The translations under genes were made by a program, and so were the position numbers. A stretch of DNA of 64,000 bases from Aphanocapsa sp. GSE-SYN-MK-11-07L (lineage in GTDB: Bacteria; Cyanobacteriota; Cyanobacteriia; Thermosynechococcales; Thermosynechococcaceae), in assembly GCA_019359715.1 (NCBI GenBank), contig JAHHGS010000083.1, positions 1 to 64,000 on the forward strand, written 5' to 3'. Of this stretch, positions 16,481 to 25,001 are shown piece after piece. Position 1 is the stretch's first letter, and each line of letters opens with the position of its first letter. The notes beneath the pieces were generated by a model. The model had not been told where the DNA came from and ran no database searches. It worked only from the letters and a program-made list of their open reading frames with translations.

Positions 16481-17442
16481 CAGCGATCGCTCCAGAGATA
16501 ATCTGCCACGGGGACAGTGGTTTTCTGGCTCAACTCTGGGTCAGGATTGAGCAGAATGGACGACTGCTTGAACGGCTGGTTTGTCTTGGCCATCCGCCGC
16601 TGAACTCGGCTTGGAATGCCGTAGCCGTAGACAAGATGCCCTTGACCAACCAGCACTATCACCTGATAGCCAGGGTTAGCTTGGACAAACTGTGCGATCG
16701 CCGCTGCCATGGTTTCATCCCACAGCACCTGAGCCGCAAAAAAATTCTCAAACCCGGTGCTAGAGGTTTTGCCCTGATGAAATTGCTCATACACCTCTCG
16801 GATTTTGGCTCGGTATGCTGAATTGCTGGTGTCAATCTCGGCAACGGGTGGAATGAACTTTAAATCGGGCGGACTGAGGCTGGCTAACCCCTGCTTGGCG
16901 ACTTTGCGGGTAACTTCTGTTGGAGTATTTAAGGCCAGTAAAGGCAAGCGGTGCTGTTTGGCAAACCGCAGGATTGGGGCGTACAACTGCCAAGAAAATC
17001 CCCAGCGCTGCTCATATTCACTTTGCTGCTGGAACTCGACCTCAGTGAGCTGCCCGGCCACGTAGCGGTCTAAGATTGGTTGGAAGGGACGCTGAAACAT
17101 CTCTAGGGCGATCGCCAATTTTGGGTTTTGCTGATATAGGGCTTGAATAATTTCAAGCTGCGCTTGATGATCTTGCAGACTGTCATGGGTTTCGCCAAGG
17201 TAGATCACTTGAGTTTTGGCGAGGGTTTTCAGCAGCGTCTGCCGCTGATAAACCTGCTGGCTGACAGGGCTAGTAATCTGCTGGCAGAGGGCTGGCGGAC
17301 TCCATAAGAGGGTCATCGTGAGCGAAACGGCCCACAGTCGGGCGATCTGACAAGTACTCTCAACTCTCCGCTTCATTTGGTAAATGCTCTCGCTTTGCAT
17401 CAATCTAGGCCATTGTACGCAACTTAAGAATTGCCACAACAA
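16480..17442 (-). CDS. ChaN-like haem-binding / TIKI-superfamily protein
   Basis: The 320-residue protein has an N-terminal hydrophobic export segment (LWAVSLTMTLLWSPPALC) and the ChaN pattern: VIYLGETHDSLQDHQAQLEIIQAL, then LAIALEMFQRP, PILRFAKQH and, near the end, VLVGQGHLVYGYGIP. ChaN proteins bind haem dimers, and the wider TIKI/EreA group includes proteases with the same GETH..E...GH layout. The gene is on the minus strand, and its stop overlaps the start of a possible microprotein. The first 40 residues look long for a signal, so a later start within the region is possible. Confidence 0.85.
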   Translation of the reverse strand: MLWQFLSCVQWPRLMQSESIYQMKRRVESTCQIARLWAVSLTMTLLWSPPALCQQITSPVSQQVYQRQTLLKTLAKTQVIYLGETHDSLQDHQAQLEIIQALYQQNPKLAIALEMFQRPFQPILDRYVAGQLTEVEFQQQSEYEQRWGFSWQLYAPILRFAKQHRLPLLALNTPTEVTRKVAKQGLASLSPPDLKFIPPVAEIDTSNSAYRAKIREVYEQFHQGKTSSTGFENFFAAQVLWDETMAAAIAQFVQANPGYQVIVLVGQGHLVYGYGIPSRVQRRMAKTNQPFKQSSILLNPDPELSQKTTVPVADYLWSDR

Positions 17443-17661
17443 GCAACCCTTCGTCAGTGAAGTGGATCATTGGGTCAAGCCTTTCGGGCAAGCTAAACTA
17501 TAAGATGTGTGGAGGATTCTGCCTTGGGTTTTAATTCTGGCTTGCGAAAGCTGCACCAAATGCCTAGATTTCTGTAAAGATCAAAGAATCGTCTATGATC
17601 AATTTCGATTCTCTGGTTGTTGTGGAACGTCGGTAGGCCACTTTTAAGTAGATCAAACACT

Positions 17662-18903
17662 ATGCATGCGAGTCCTCTCTCCACTCTCGATAACCTGGTT
17701 GAATTAACTCCCGCACCGATTGAGGTGCCCACTGAACCCACCAATGGTCGAACCAGTCTAGGAGTCACAACTGGCTCAATTCGGACTAATGAACAGCGGG
17801 TTGAAGCCCTGCGTCAGAGCTTAGAGCGCCATCGCGGCGATCGCCAACTGATTTTGCTGCAAGATTTTCCTGACCCCGATGCCCTCTCTTCAGCTTGGGC
17901 CTATAAGCTGATTGCCGATCGGTTTGACATTCAATGCGACATTGCCTACGCCGGCACCCTCAGCCATCAAGAAAATATTGCCCTGGTTCGTCTGACCGGA
18001 CTGCCCCTGCTGCGCTGGCCTTGCCAAGCCGCCAAAAGTAAAGAGCGAGATTTAGGCATGTATCAGGGGTGTGTGCTGATCGATAACCAGGGCACAACCT
18101 GCCAGTTGTCAGAAATCGTTCGCCAAGCTCAACTGCCCGTGATCGCAGTCATTGATCATCACAGCCTGCAAGACGGCGTTCAAGCAGAGTTGATTGATAT
18201 TCGAGTCAACACCCGCGCCACCGCGACGATCATGACTCAATATTTACAAGCGGGGCTGCTGACGCTTGATAGCAGCGTCGCAGAGCACGTTAAATGCGCG
18301 ACTGCCTTAATGCATGGGCTGCGCTCAGACACCAATCGACTCATGCAAGCCCAAGAAGAAGATTTTTTAGCAGCTGCCTACTTGAGCCGCTTTTATGACA
18401 GTCAACTGTTGAATACGGTATTGCTGTCGTCTCGTTCTAAACAGGTGATGGACGTAATTGAGCGATCGCTGAAAAACCGCAGCATTCACAACAATTTTTG
18501 TATTGCTGGGGTAGGCTACCTCCGCTACGACGATCGAGATGCGATTCCGCAAGCCGCCGACTTTTTGGTCACAGAAGAAAATGTGCATACAGCCGTTGTT
18601 TACGGCATTGTCCATGATGAAGATCATGAAGTCGAGCTAATTGTCGGCTCTCTGCGGACAACAAAAATTACCCTTGATCCGGATGAATTTATTAAAGAAG
18701 CGTTTGGGCAGGACATGCAGGGGCGCTTCTTTGGCGGTGGGCGATCGCAGGCCGGCGGCTTCGAGATTCCGATGGGTTTCTTGTCAGGACTGAATGAAAA
18801 CAGCGAGTACGCCAAGCTGAAGTGGAGTGTCTACGACACCCAAATCAAGCAAAAGCTGCTGCATCTGGTCAATCCGGGCAAAAATGTCATTCACACCGGC
18901 TGA
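17662..18903 (+). CDS. DHH-family phosphoesterase (NrnA/RecJ-like)
   Basis: I take ATG 17662; the frame extends to TTG 17617 but the first 15 codons are not convincing. The protein, about 413 residues, carries the DHH motifs: DFPDPDALSSAWA (motif I), VLIDNQG (II) and VIDHHSLQ (III), followed by a DHHA1-like C-terminal half containing GGGRSQAGGFEIPMGF, where GGGR..A.G binds substrate. The NrnA group degrades nano-RNA and dephosphorylates PAP, the by-product of sulfation chemistry. A role in PAP removal would complement cysC in this window. Confidence 0.85.
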   Translation: MHASPLSTLDNLVELTPAPIEVPTEPTNGRTSLGVTTGSIRTNEQRVEALRQSLERHRGDRQLILLQDFPDPDALSSAWAYKLIADRFDIQCDIAYAGTLSHQENIALVRLTGLPLLRWPCQAAKSKERDLGMYQGCVLIDNQGTTCQLSEIVRQAQLPVIAVIDHHSLQDGVQAELIDIRVNTRATATIMTQYLQAGLLTLDSSVAEHVKCATALMHGLRSDTNRLMQAQEEDFLAAAYLSRFYDSQLLNTVLLSSRSKQVMDVIERSLKNRSIHNNFCIAGVGYLRYDDRDAIPQAADFLVTEENVHTAVVYGIVHDEDHEVELIVGSLRTTKITLDPDEFIKEAFGQDMQGRFFGGGRSQAGGFEIPMGFLSGLNENSEYAKLKWSVYDTQIKQKLLHLVNPGKNVIHTG

Positions 18904-19006
18904 TCAAAAAAGCGGTTGTCTAAAATTTGCGATAATTTTTGAGTGATTTGGACAAAGCTTAAATCACTCAAAACTGGTAACTCCTCAAAAAAGCCCCAAC
19001 AAATCA

Positions 19007-19516
19007 ATGTCTGAGTCCGGAACTCGTCTGTACTTAATCCGACATGGGATCGCGGTTGAGCGAGAAATTTTTCATGGCCCGGATAGCGATCGTCCCCTAA
19101 CCGCACAGGGAGAGCAAAAAACCCGCCGCGTTGCTCAACGCCTAAAAGAGCTTAAACTTGGCTTTGATTGCTTATTGACCAGCCCTTTACTGAGGGCGCA
19201 ACAAACTGCCAATATTTTGCAAGCAGAAGGTTTAGCTTCCGCAATTGAGGTCGTTGACTGGCTTGCTCCTGGAGGTGATTTTGGCAGCGGATCAGATTGG
19301 TTAGAAAAAGCCCAAAAGTCCACTCCAAAGTCGATCGCCTTTGTCGGACATGAACCCGACTTAAGTCAATGGGCAGAACTTCTGCTTTCGGAGGAAGTCC
19401 GGCAAATCTTAATCCTCAAAAAAGCTGGAATTATTGGCCTACTGCTGCCAGAAGCAACCTCACCAATTGGCAATAGCTTACTGTTTTGGCTGTCTGCACC
19501 TGGTCTCTTGCTTTGA
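19007..19516 (+). CDS. sixA: SixA-type phosphohistidine phosphatase
   Basis: The 169-residue histidine-phosphatase superfamily enzyme has the catalytic RHG in LYLIRHGIAVER (residues about 7-18), LTAQGEQKTRRVAQRL, the LTSPLLRAQQTANIL motif with its second arginine, and the second histidine in FVGHEPDLSQW. SixA proteins dephosphorylate phosphohistidine of HPt domains and phosphocarriers. No partner is adjacent. The gene stands 100 bases after the DHH gene on the same strand, possibly with its own promoter. Confidence 0.85.
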   Translation: MSESGTRLYLIRHGIAVEREIFHGPDSDRPLTAQGEQKTRRVAQRLKELKLGFDCLLTSPLLRAQQTANILQAEGLASAIEVVDWLAPGGDFGSGSDWLEKAQKSTPKSIAFVGHEPDLSQWAELLLSEEVRQILILKKAGIIGLLLPEATSPIGNSLLFWLSAPGLLL

Positions 19517-19585
19517 CAAATTGCCAACCAATTGAAATAGTGTCACATTGCAACTGCGATCGCAGAGCCTCTGGAGATAATTAAC

Positions 19586-20002
19586 TTACTGACAGTAAGG
19601 CGTTACGTCTACACCGCATTCGTCAACCAGAAAACAGAGGGCCCGAAAGCGGAGCATGACTAGCTCTTCGTAAACAGGATTGAGTTTGCACAGAGCAGGA
19701 ATATGGAAATGCAAACCGAGTAAATCAACATCTCGTTCAAATGGGCATTGAGATGGAATTAACTTACACAAAAACTTGGCTCGGCCGGGATCATTGATGG
19801 GTAAGGCGCTGAGCCAAGAGCGGATAGGATTAAGCGGACGAAATTGGAACTTGGGATGACTAGAAAGATGGGGATCAAGGGAACTAGAATTACCACTACT
19901 CAGCATAATTTCAGACCTAAAGAGAACGCTGAACAATCTAAAGCAACTTAAATCACAGCAGTAAAAAAGAGTAGAAGGCTGCTGCAAGAATGAGTATCGC
20001 AA
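19586..20002 (-). CDS. Mo-dependent nitrogenase C-terminal domain family protein
   Basis: The conserved part spans about residues 55-138 and includes LNPIRSWLSALPINDP, LCKLIPSQCPFERD and a cysteine-containing ending with LCKLNPVYEELVMLRFRALCFLVDECG and a final PYC. This matches the family annotated as Mo-dependent nitrogenase C-terminal domain, which is widespread in cyanobacteria, including ones that do not fix nitrogen. The annotation does not prove a role in nitrogen fixation, and no nif genes occur in the window. The first 50 residues are less convincing; ATG further in (for example at the MLSSGNSS segment) could be the true start. Confidence 0.75.
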   Translation of the reverse strand: MRYSFLQQPSTLFYCCDLSCFRLFSVLFRSEIMLSSGNSSSLDPHLSSHPKFQFRPLNPIRSWLSALPINDPGRAKFLCKLIPSQCPFERDVDLLGLHFHIPALCKLNPVYEELVMLRFRALCFLVDECGVDVTPYCQ

Positions 20003-20526
20003 TTAACAAAAAAATTGAAAGCAGGCTAGCAAAGTCCGCAAAGAACCTCAGTCACTGTGAGTGAAAGTCATTTTGACGGTAATTTACTGAATCAACCGAT
20101 TTGCTCTTAGTCTAAGCGAGAGGATGGAACAATCGGTTCAGGGTTTATACGTAAAAATGACCTCGGAAAACCGAACAATCTGTTCAGGGTTTACACGTAT
20201 AAACAGCCTGAATGATTGATCAACTGATAACGCTGGACTGAAAAAAGAAGTGACTCAACTTAGCCTTAAAAGCCGACTCCGTTTGAACCATACGTACCTT
20301 AAATCAGGAGTGACTTGACCACTTGTATCTCGGACTACCAGATGAGAGAAAATTAAAATGGAATTCACGCTTGGCCGGATTTTGAATAATTTAACTAAGT
20401 AGCAGCTTGCTACTTTAAACCCGCCGGATATATCAAAAATGGCAGCTTTGGCGAGGCTGAAAAACGAACACCAAAGTCACGTCTTCTATTCTAACTTTCT
20501 GATCAAACTCTAACAACATTCATTTC
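20003..20526. other. 524-base intergenic region with direct repeats and a hairpin
   Basis: No protein frame is convincing here. It holds a pair of 27-base direct repeats (listed separately) and a perfect eight-base stem with a three-base loop at 20397-20415 (AAGTAGCA / TGCTACTT), followed by TTAAAC, which could end a short transcript. A palindromic TCACTGTGA lies near 20052. The spacing between divergent genes leaves room for promoters in both directions or a small RNA, but no promoter consensus is clear. Confidence 0.5.
20127..20199. promoter_or_regulatory. Two 27-base direct repeats with internal dyads (operator-like)
   Basis: Bases 20127-20153 and 20173-20199 share 25 of 27 positions. Each reads GAACAATC(G/T)GTTCAGG, followed by GTTTA(T/C)ACGTA, and their starts are 46 bases apart. 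Within each copy GAAC.....GTTC is an inverted repeat, and the following TTTAYACGTA part is near-palindromic; in the second copy it extends to TTTACACGTATAAA. Repeat spacing close to a whole number of helical turns (46 bases, about 4.4 turns) and inner dyads suggest a protein-binding site. They lie 125-200 bases upstream of the minus-strand gene ending at 20002 and about 330 bases upstream of the plus-strand gene at 20527. Confidence 0.55.
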
Positions 20527-21108
20527 ATGACTCTTGCTCCTTGGCGATCGCCCTTAGCTCGCGCCCTCCACCGCAATCGGAGTTTAGCTGCCTCTCGCTA
20601 CCCGCAACTGGCAACCGTCAAACCCGATGGTCGCCCGGCCAACCGCACAATTGTGTTTCGCGGCTTTTGGAGTCAGACCAATCATCTGCAATTTATTACC
20701 GATCAGCGCAGCCAAAAAGTCGAGCAGCTTCAGCACTCAGCCTGGGGCGAACTCTGCTGGTATTTTGGTAAAACTAGAGAGCAGTTTCGCCTAGCAGGCA
20801 AACTCAGTTTAATTACGGCTGCACAGCCCGACCCGTCACTCGCCTCAGCCCGAACCGCGCTCTGGCAAAATTTATCAGACAGCGCTCGCCAGCAGTTTGC
20901 CTGGCCGAATCCCGGTGGCAATTGGCTCGAAAAACCAGCTTTTACTCCAGACCTACCTGATGCCCAGATTCCCCTGCCTAACTTTTGTCTGCTGCTGCTG
21001 GAGCCAACCCAAGTCGATCACTTAGAACTGCGGGGTGAACCTCAAAATCGCTGGCTGTATCAACAGCAGACGAATGGAGAATGGTCGCTCAAGTCGATTA
21101 ATCCCTAA
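20527..21108 (+). CDS. FMN-dependent PPOX-type flavoprotein (Npun_F5749-like)
   Basis: The 193-residue protein has the pyridoxamine-phosphate-oxidase-like split barrel: SRYPQLATVKPDGRPANRTIVFRGF, ITDQRSQKVEQL, and WGELCWYFGKTREQFRLAGKL. These are the FMN-phosphate and isoalloxazine contact regions of the cyanobacterial alr4036/Npun_F5749-type proteins. It is likely an FMN-binding oxidoreductase of unknown substrate and is not true PdxH, since the PdxH C-terminal signature is not visible. It stands alone between a long intergenic region and a convergent MAPEG gene. Confidence 0.8.
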   Translation: MTLAPWRSPLARALHRNRSLAASRYPQLATVKPDGRPANRTIVFRGFWSQTNHLQFITDQRSQKVEQLQHSAWGELCWYFGKTREQFRLAGKLSLITAAQPDPSLASARTALWQNLSDSARQQFAWPNPGGNWLEKPAFTPDLPDAQIPLPNFCLLLLEPTQVDHLELRGEPQNRWLYQQQTNGEWSLKSINP

Positions 21109-21122
21109 GCAGCGATTATCAG

Positions 21123-21539
21123 CTAGGGGCTGATCTGACTGAGACTGAGACCAAACAAAATAAAAGTTGCGGCTGAACCTACCCCAAACATCAGCGATCG
21201 CCCCGGCGGAAAATTCAAAATATAAAAAACTGAGAACAGCAACCGCCCAATCACAAAAGCGATCGCCGCCCCACCGGCCAGGCTGGACTCTACACCCGTC
21301 ACGTAGGCCATCAGGGCGGCGGCTGCATAGAGCATAAATGTTTCAAATGAGTTTTGGTGGGCCCAAGTCGCTCGCTTGCCGTAGTCAGGCAGCTTGTCAA
21401 ATAATGCTCTAGGAGCAGAAAAATCCATGCCCACCTGCCAGCGGGCATAGGCGACTACTCCATAGGGCAAATAAATCAAGACGGCTGCGGCCACAATACT
21501 AGCCAATAGCAAAAATGGCACTGAGAAATTGACACCCAT
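21123..21539 (-). CDS. MAPEG family membrane protein
   Basis: The 138-residue protein has four hydrophobic helices. The segment WAHQNSFETFMLYAAAALMAY matches the MAPEG core (A..N..E..P.F....), in which glutathione-dependent eicosanoid and leukotriene enzymes share the asparagine-glutamate pair, followed by RLLFSVFYILNFPPGRSLMF. Bacterial MAPEG proteins may act as glutathione transferases or peroxidases in the membrane. It ends 14 bases after the convergent PPOX gene. Substrate unknown. Confidence 0.85.
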   Translation of the reverse strand: MGVNFSVPFLLLASIVAAAVLIYLPYGVVAYARWQVGMDFSAPRALFDKLPDYGKRATWAHQNSFETFMLYAAAALMAYVTGVESSLAGGAAIAFVIGRLLFSVFYILNFPPGRSLMFGVGSAATFILFGLSLSQISP

Positions 21540-21685
21540 AAATCTATAGCAATGCTGGAAGCCAGGTTGTGTTTTGAAAGCTTTCCGATCCGAGGCTTTT
21601 AAAGCATAACCGTAATGGGCTGAAGCGCGAAACGCCAGCTATGAGTCAGTGAAAATACTGTTGCGAATTAACCTTAGTCTTAGCC

Positions 21686-23179
21686 ATGCTAAGGTCACGC
21701 ATTGGCTTGCAGTTTGGCAGCCTTGCGGCGGCTGATTGGATAAAGCTTATGTCAGACCTGTTTTTTCTGGCTCAACAAGGAAATACTGAGGCGATCGCCA
21801 GCCTATTAACCGAGCATTTTCAAGCTCAGGCAATCAGCGTTGCCGTGCAGCGTCGGCAGGAATGCCTACAAGTGATGCTAGAGGCTGACCCCGTGCCTGA
21901 GCAGCGGGCGATCGCAGCCGTGGCTCAAATCATTTCTGGCTTGGCAATTCCAGATCTGAAAACGCTGAAGCTGTTTGCCCGCAGACCTAGCGATCGGACG
22001 GTTGCTTGGAGTCAATTGATCCCACTAACGGAAGCCCTGCCAGACAAGATGATCGACCTGCGGCATTTGGCCGGGCAGGGAAATACCGCTGCCATGACCC
22101 GACTACTCAATCAGTCATTGGCTCACAAGCAAATTACGGCTGCTATCACCTACCAAGAACGTGATCTGAAGATTGGCCTGACTGCTCCAACGCTGCCGGA
22201 TCAACAGACCAGCCTCACCTTAATTGCCCGTGAACTCACCCATTGGCATTTGCCAGCCCAAACGATGCTAACCGTGTCTGGTCAAGTGACTGATGCCTGC
22301 TCAATTGATTGGCAGCGGGTTGCACCCCTGGCACAACTTAGTTTGTCTCCTGTCCACTCCGTCTCACCCTCATTAGCTGATGCAGTCTCTTTAGAGCCTT
22401 GGCAAGCCAATGAACCTGTCAAAATTCAATTTCAAAGGCTAGATCCGTCCAGTCTGCGGGCGATCGCGGCTGGCTTATTTCTATCTTTATTGCTGATTGC
22501 CTCTGGACGCTTGTCATTCTTGTTTGGCTATTTGGTGACTGTGGTGCACGAGTTGGGTCATACAGCCTGCGCCTGGTTTTTTGGCTACCCGGCCATACCG
22601 GCCTTTGACTTTATGTTTGGAGGCGGAGTCACGATGCACGGCGATCGCCACCTGATCATCGTTTGGCTAATTTACTTAGGGTTCGGGGGGCTAGCCTACT
22701 TTTATCGCCGCAATCGGCTCACCTCTAGGTTTCTGCTCGGATTGATCATTACGTACACAATCTTTGCCTTTACCGCCATCCACAACATGCTGTTTGTGAT
22801 CATGGGGCATGGCTTTGAACTCCTGTTTGCTGGCATTTTCTTATACCGAGGCTTGAGTGGGTTTGGCTGCCGTCACTCGATTGAGCAACCCCTCTACGGC
22901 ATGGTTGGATTCTTCATTGTCTTTTACGATCTTCGATTTAGCTGGAGACTGATTGCCGACCCAATTGCTCGCGCAGTTTATGAACAAGGCAAAGGGGGAA
23001 TCATTGATAATGATTTGGTGCGCTTAGTCAGGGACTATGTCCCCGTTGATTTATCAGCGATCGCCTGGATATTTTTGATCCTCTCTGCCCTGATCCCCGG
23101 CTTAATTTTTCAGCTTTACCGCCATCAAGCAGTGATGCTGGCTACTTTTAATCGGCTATTTTTGACCAGAGTTGATTAA
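21686..23179 (+). CDS. Membrane HELGH-motif (M50-like) protein with duplicated N-terminal module
   Basis: The 497-residue protein has two parts. The soluble N-terminal part holds two copies of a module of about 90 residues: one opens LFFLAQQGNTEAIASLLTEH, the other LRHLAGQGNTAAMTRLLNQS. Both continue with a strand-rich stretch and end W..L.PL. The C-terminal half has about six membrane segments, with VVHELGHTACAWFFGY in the first membrane region. HELGH is the zinc site of site-2 protease-like M50 proteins. A typical second metal ligand (NxxPxxxLDG) is not seen, so activity is uncertain. ATG 21752 (MSDLFF) is an equally good start. Confidence 0.7.
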   Translation: MLRSRIGLQFGSLAAADWIKLMSDLFFLAQQGNTEAIASLLTEHFQAQAISVAVQRRQECLQVMLEADPVPEQRAIAAVAQIISGLAIPDLKTLKLFARRPSDRTVAWSQLIPLTEALPDKMIDLRHLAGQGNTAAMTRLLNQSLAHKQITAAITYQERDLKIGLTAPTLPDQQTSLTLIARELTHWHLPAQTMLTVSGQVTDACSIDWQRVAPLAQLSLSPVHSVSPSLADAVSLEPWQANEPVKIQFQRLDPSSLRAIAAGLFLSLLLIASGRLSFLFGYLVTVVHELGHTACAWFFGYPAIPAFDFMFGGGVTMHGDRHLIIVWLIYLGFGGLAYFYRRNRLTSRFLLGLIITYTIFAFTAIHNMLFVIMGHGFELLFAGIFLYRGLSGFGCRHSIEQPLYGMVGFFIVFYDLRFSWRLIADPIARAVYEQGKGGIIDNDLVRLVRDYVPVDLSAIAWIFLILSALIPGLIFQLYRHQAVMLATFNRLFLTRVD

Positions 23180-23324
23180 GTTTGTAGATCAAGATTGGGC
23201 GATCGGCGAATCGAGTTTGATCTCAAGGTTGAATGGGTATACTGAGGCTAAGGGGGGTATTTAGGCTTTACAGAGCAGTTTTCAACTGGCAGTTTTGATC
23301 ATGCCGCCCCTGCCAGGTAGATTT

Positions 23325-23879
23325 ATGAGTCAACAAAAGACAGCATTTCACATTTTGACCCTTAAAGATGCCAGCGGGACTCGCTCTGTGGCGCTAGATG
23401 CCGCTACAGTTTCAATTGGGCGCGATCCAAACAATACAATTGTGCTGGTATCGAAAACAGTGTCTCGTCAACATGCAATTTTGCTGCGTTTGCCTTCGCC
23501 GGGCGGTGGCTATCGCTACCGTCTGCTGGATGGTAACTCGGCGGGTAAACCCAGCACCAACGGTGTTATTGTGAATGGCAAACGCTGCTCTGCCCATGAC
23601 CTTAACAGTGGGGATGCCCTCATGTTTGGTGGCCAGGTAAAGGCCTCATACCAAATTTTACCGGCTGACCAAGCTAAGTTTGCAAAATACATGAACGTTG
23701 ATTCTTTAGACTTTCATAGTATTAAGTTAGAGCCGATTAATTCTAAGGCAACTTTTATTGCTGAAGAACTAGATCAAACCCCAGTGCCAAATCAGAAAAA
23801 CAAGGCCTCAGATGCTCTGCTAGAAGAAGACGATTTTGAACTAACGGAGTTGTTTTGCGACAAATTTCGGAAGCCTTAG
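23325..23879 (+). CDS. FHA domain protein, sister 1
   Basis: About 184 residues from ATG 23325; ATG 23301 and TTG 23295 are in frame upstream, but the later start gives the same length of leader as its sisters. The FHA domain has the phosphothreonine-binding residues in SIGRDPNNTIVL and TVSRQHAILLRL, then STNGVIVNGKRC. A linker FHSIKLEPINSKATFIAEELD follows, then an acidic tail; there is no membrane span. It is one of three related proteins here (also 24103 and 57408) that share the order FHA, then the FxSIK-type segment. It should read phosphothreonine on a partner protein. Confidence 0.8.
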   Translation: MSQQKTAFHILTLKDASGTRSVALDAATVSIGRDPNNTIVLVSKTVSRQHAILLRLPSPGGGYRYRLLDGNSAGKPSTNGVIVNGKRCSAHDLNSGDALMFGGQVKASYQILPADQAKFAKYMNVDSLDFHSIKLEPINSKATFIAEELDQTPVPNQKNKASDALLEEDDFELTELFCDKFRKP

Positions 23880-24102
23880 AGTACTACACATCAATTAAAT
23901 CACGCTTGCCAAACTAAACGAACGTAAGTTCAGAGAAGAATGTTGAACCAGAGTATGTTATTGGGAAAAACAGTCCAAAATAATTTAAGCAATAGTTCTC
24001 AGCTTGTCGCAGATCAAAAAGAACGATCGTCTAGGACTATTTTATTGATGATGGTGGTATTCAAGATTGAGGGGAAACTCTCCCTTAAATTCAAAGGTTG
24101 AT

Positions 24103-24765
24103 ATGACTGAAAAAATTTGCGAGCGTCATGTGCTAGTTGTTGATGATGAGAATGGCAGGCGTTCCATTGCGCTGGATGCAGCTACCTACTCTTTAGGACG
24201 TGATCAAACCAACGCGATCATGCTGGAATCTAAGTCGGTGTCTCGCCAGCATGCCCTATTGCTGCGCCTACCGGTGCCCGAAACGGCTGGCTATCGCTAT
24301 CGGTTGGTGGATGGGAATTCGGAAGGTCGCCCTAGTGTGAATGGCGTCATGGTGAATGGGAAAAGATGTTCTTCCCATAACTTGGCGAATGGTGATGTGA
24401 TTGTGTTTGGTCGGTTTGTTAAAGCGTCTTACATGATCGTTTCGATGGGGCAAGCAGAGTTCATCAAATACCTAGACATGATTAATTTCCAAAGCATTAA
24501 GTCAGAGCTAACTAATGCGAAGGAGACAATCGTCGGCGTTGACTTTGATCCGGCAGAGCTAGAGCAGAAGGTTGTGCAAGCAGAAGCTCAGTCTCAACCG
24601 CAACCTGACTCACAGCCTAAGCTTGCTAATCCTAAAGTCTGGTTGATCGGCGTTGCTGGAATTATGGTCGGATTAATTTTTGGGGGAATAGTTTTTCTTA
24701 CCACTGGGCAATTGACGCCTCAGCCGCCTGAGCAACCAGCCAATCCTCCCACCGCTCCCAGGTAA
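24103..24765 (+). CDS. FHA domain protein with C-terminal membrane span, sister 2
   Basis: About 220 residues from ATG 24103 (the frame opens earlier at TTG 24067 without good support). The FHA domain includes SLGRDQTNAIML, SVSRQHALLLRL and SVNGVMVNGKRC, then FQSIKSELTNAKETIVGVDFDP. Unlike sister 1 it ends with a membrane helix (VWLIGVAGIMVGLIFGGIVFL) and a proline-rich tail, so the FHA domain faces the cytosol and is anchored. It lies 224 bases after sister 1, suggesting tandem duplication followed by divergence. It is followed on the same strand by a pseudokinase gene. Confidence 0.8.
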   Translation: MTEKICERHVLVVDDENGRRSIALDAATYSLGRDQTNAIMLESKSVSRQHALLLRLPVPETAGYRYRLVDGNSEGRPSVNGVMVNGKRCSSHNLANGDVIVFGRFVKASYMIVSMGQAEFIKYLDMINFQSIKSELTNAKETIVGVDFDPAELEQKVVQAEAQSQPQPDSQPKLANPKVWLIGVAGIMVGLIFGGIVFLTTGQLTPQPPEQPANPPTAPR

Positions 24766-25001
24766 ACTGGCGATCGCACTTAAGCAATCTTTACCCCTGA
24801 TTTTTCCTTGATTTAGTCACTTCAAACACCTGCTCACAATAACCCGGAAGCTGCTTGGAACTCGGCTGACAGAGCAACGGTCTGAACTTTAAACCAGGCT
24901 GGTTAAAGGATCGATTGCTACGGTTTTCACAACCAGCATAAGACTGCTATATTGTCCTGTACAAGCCGCTATTTTCTCTGCTTAAACAGGCATCTGCGAT
25001 T

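Noticed and set aside
20045-20060. TCACTGTGA as a possible CRP site
   Set aside because: The two half-sites are in the wrong order and spacing for TGTGA-N6-TCACA.
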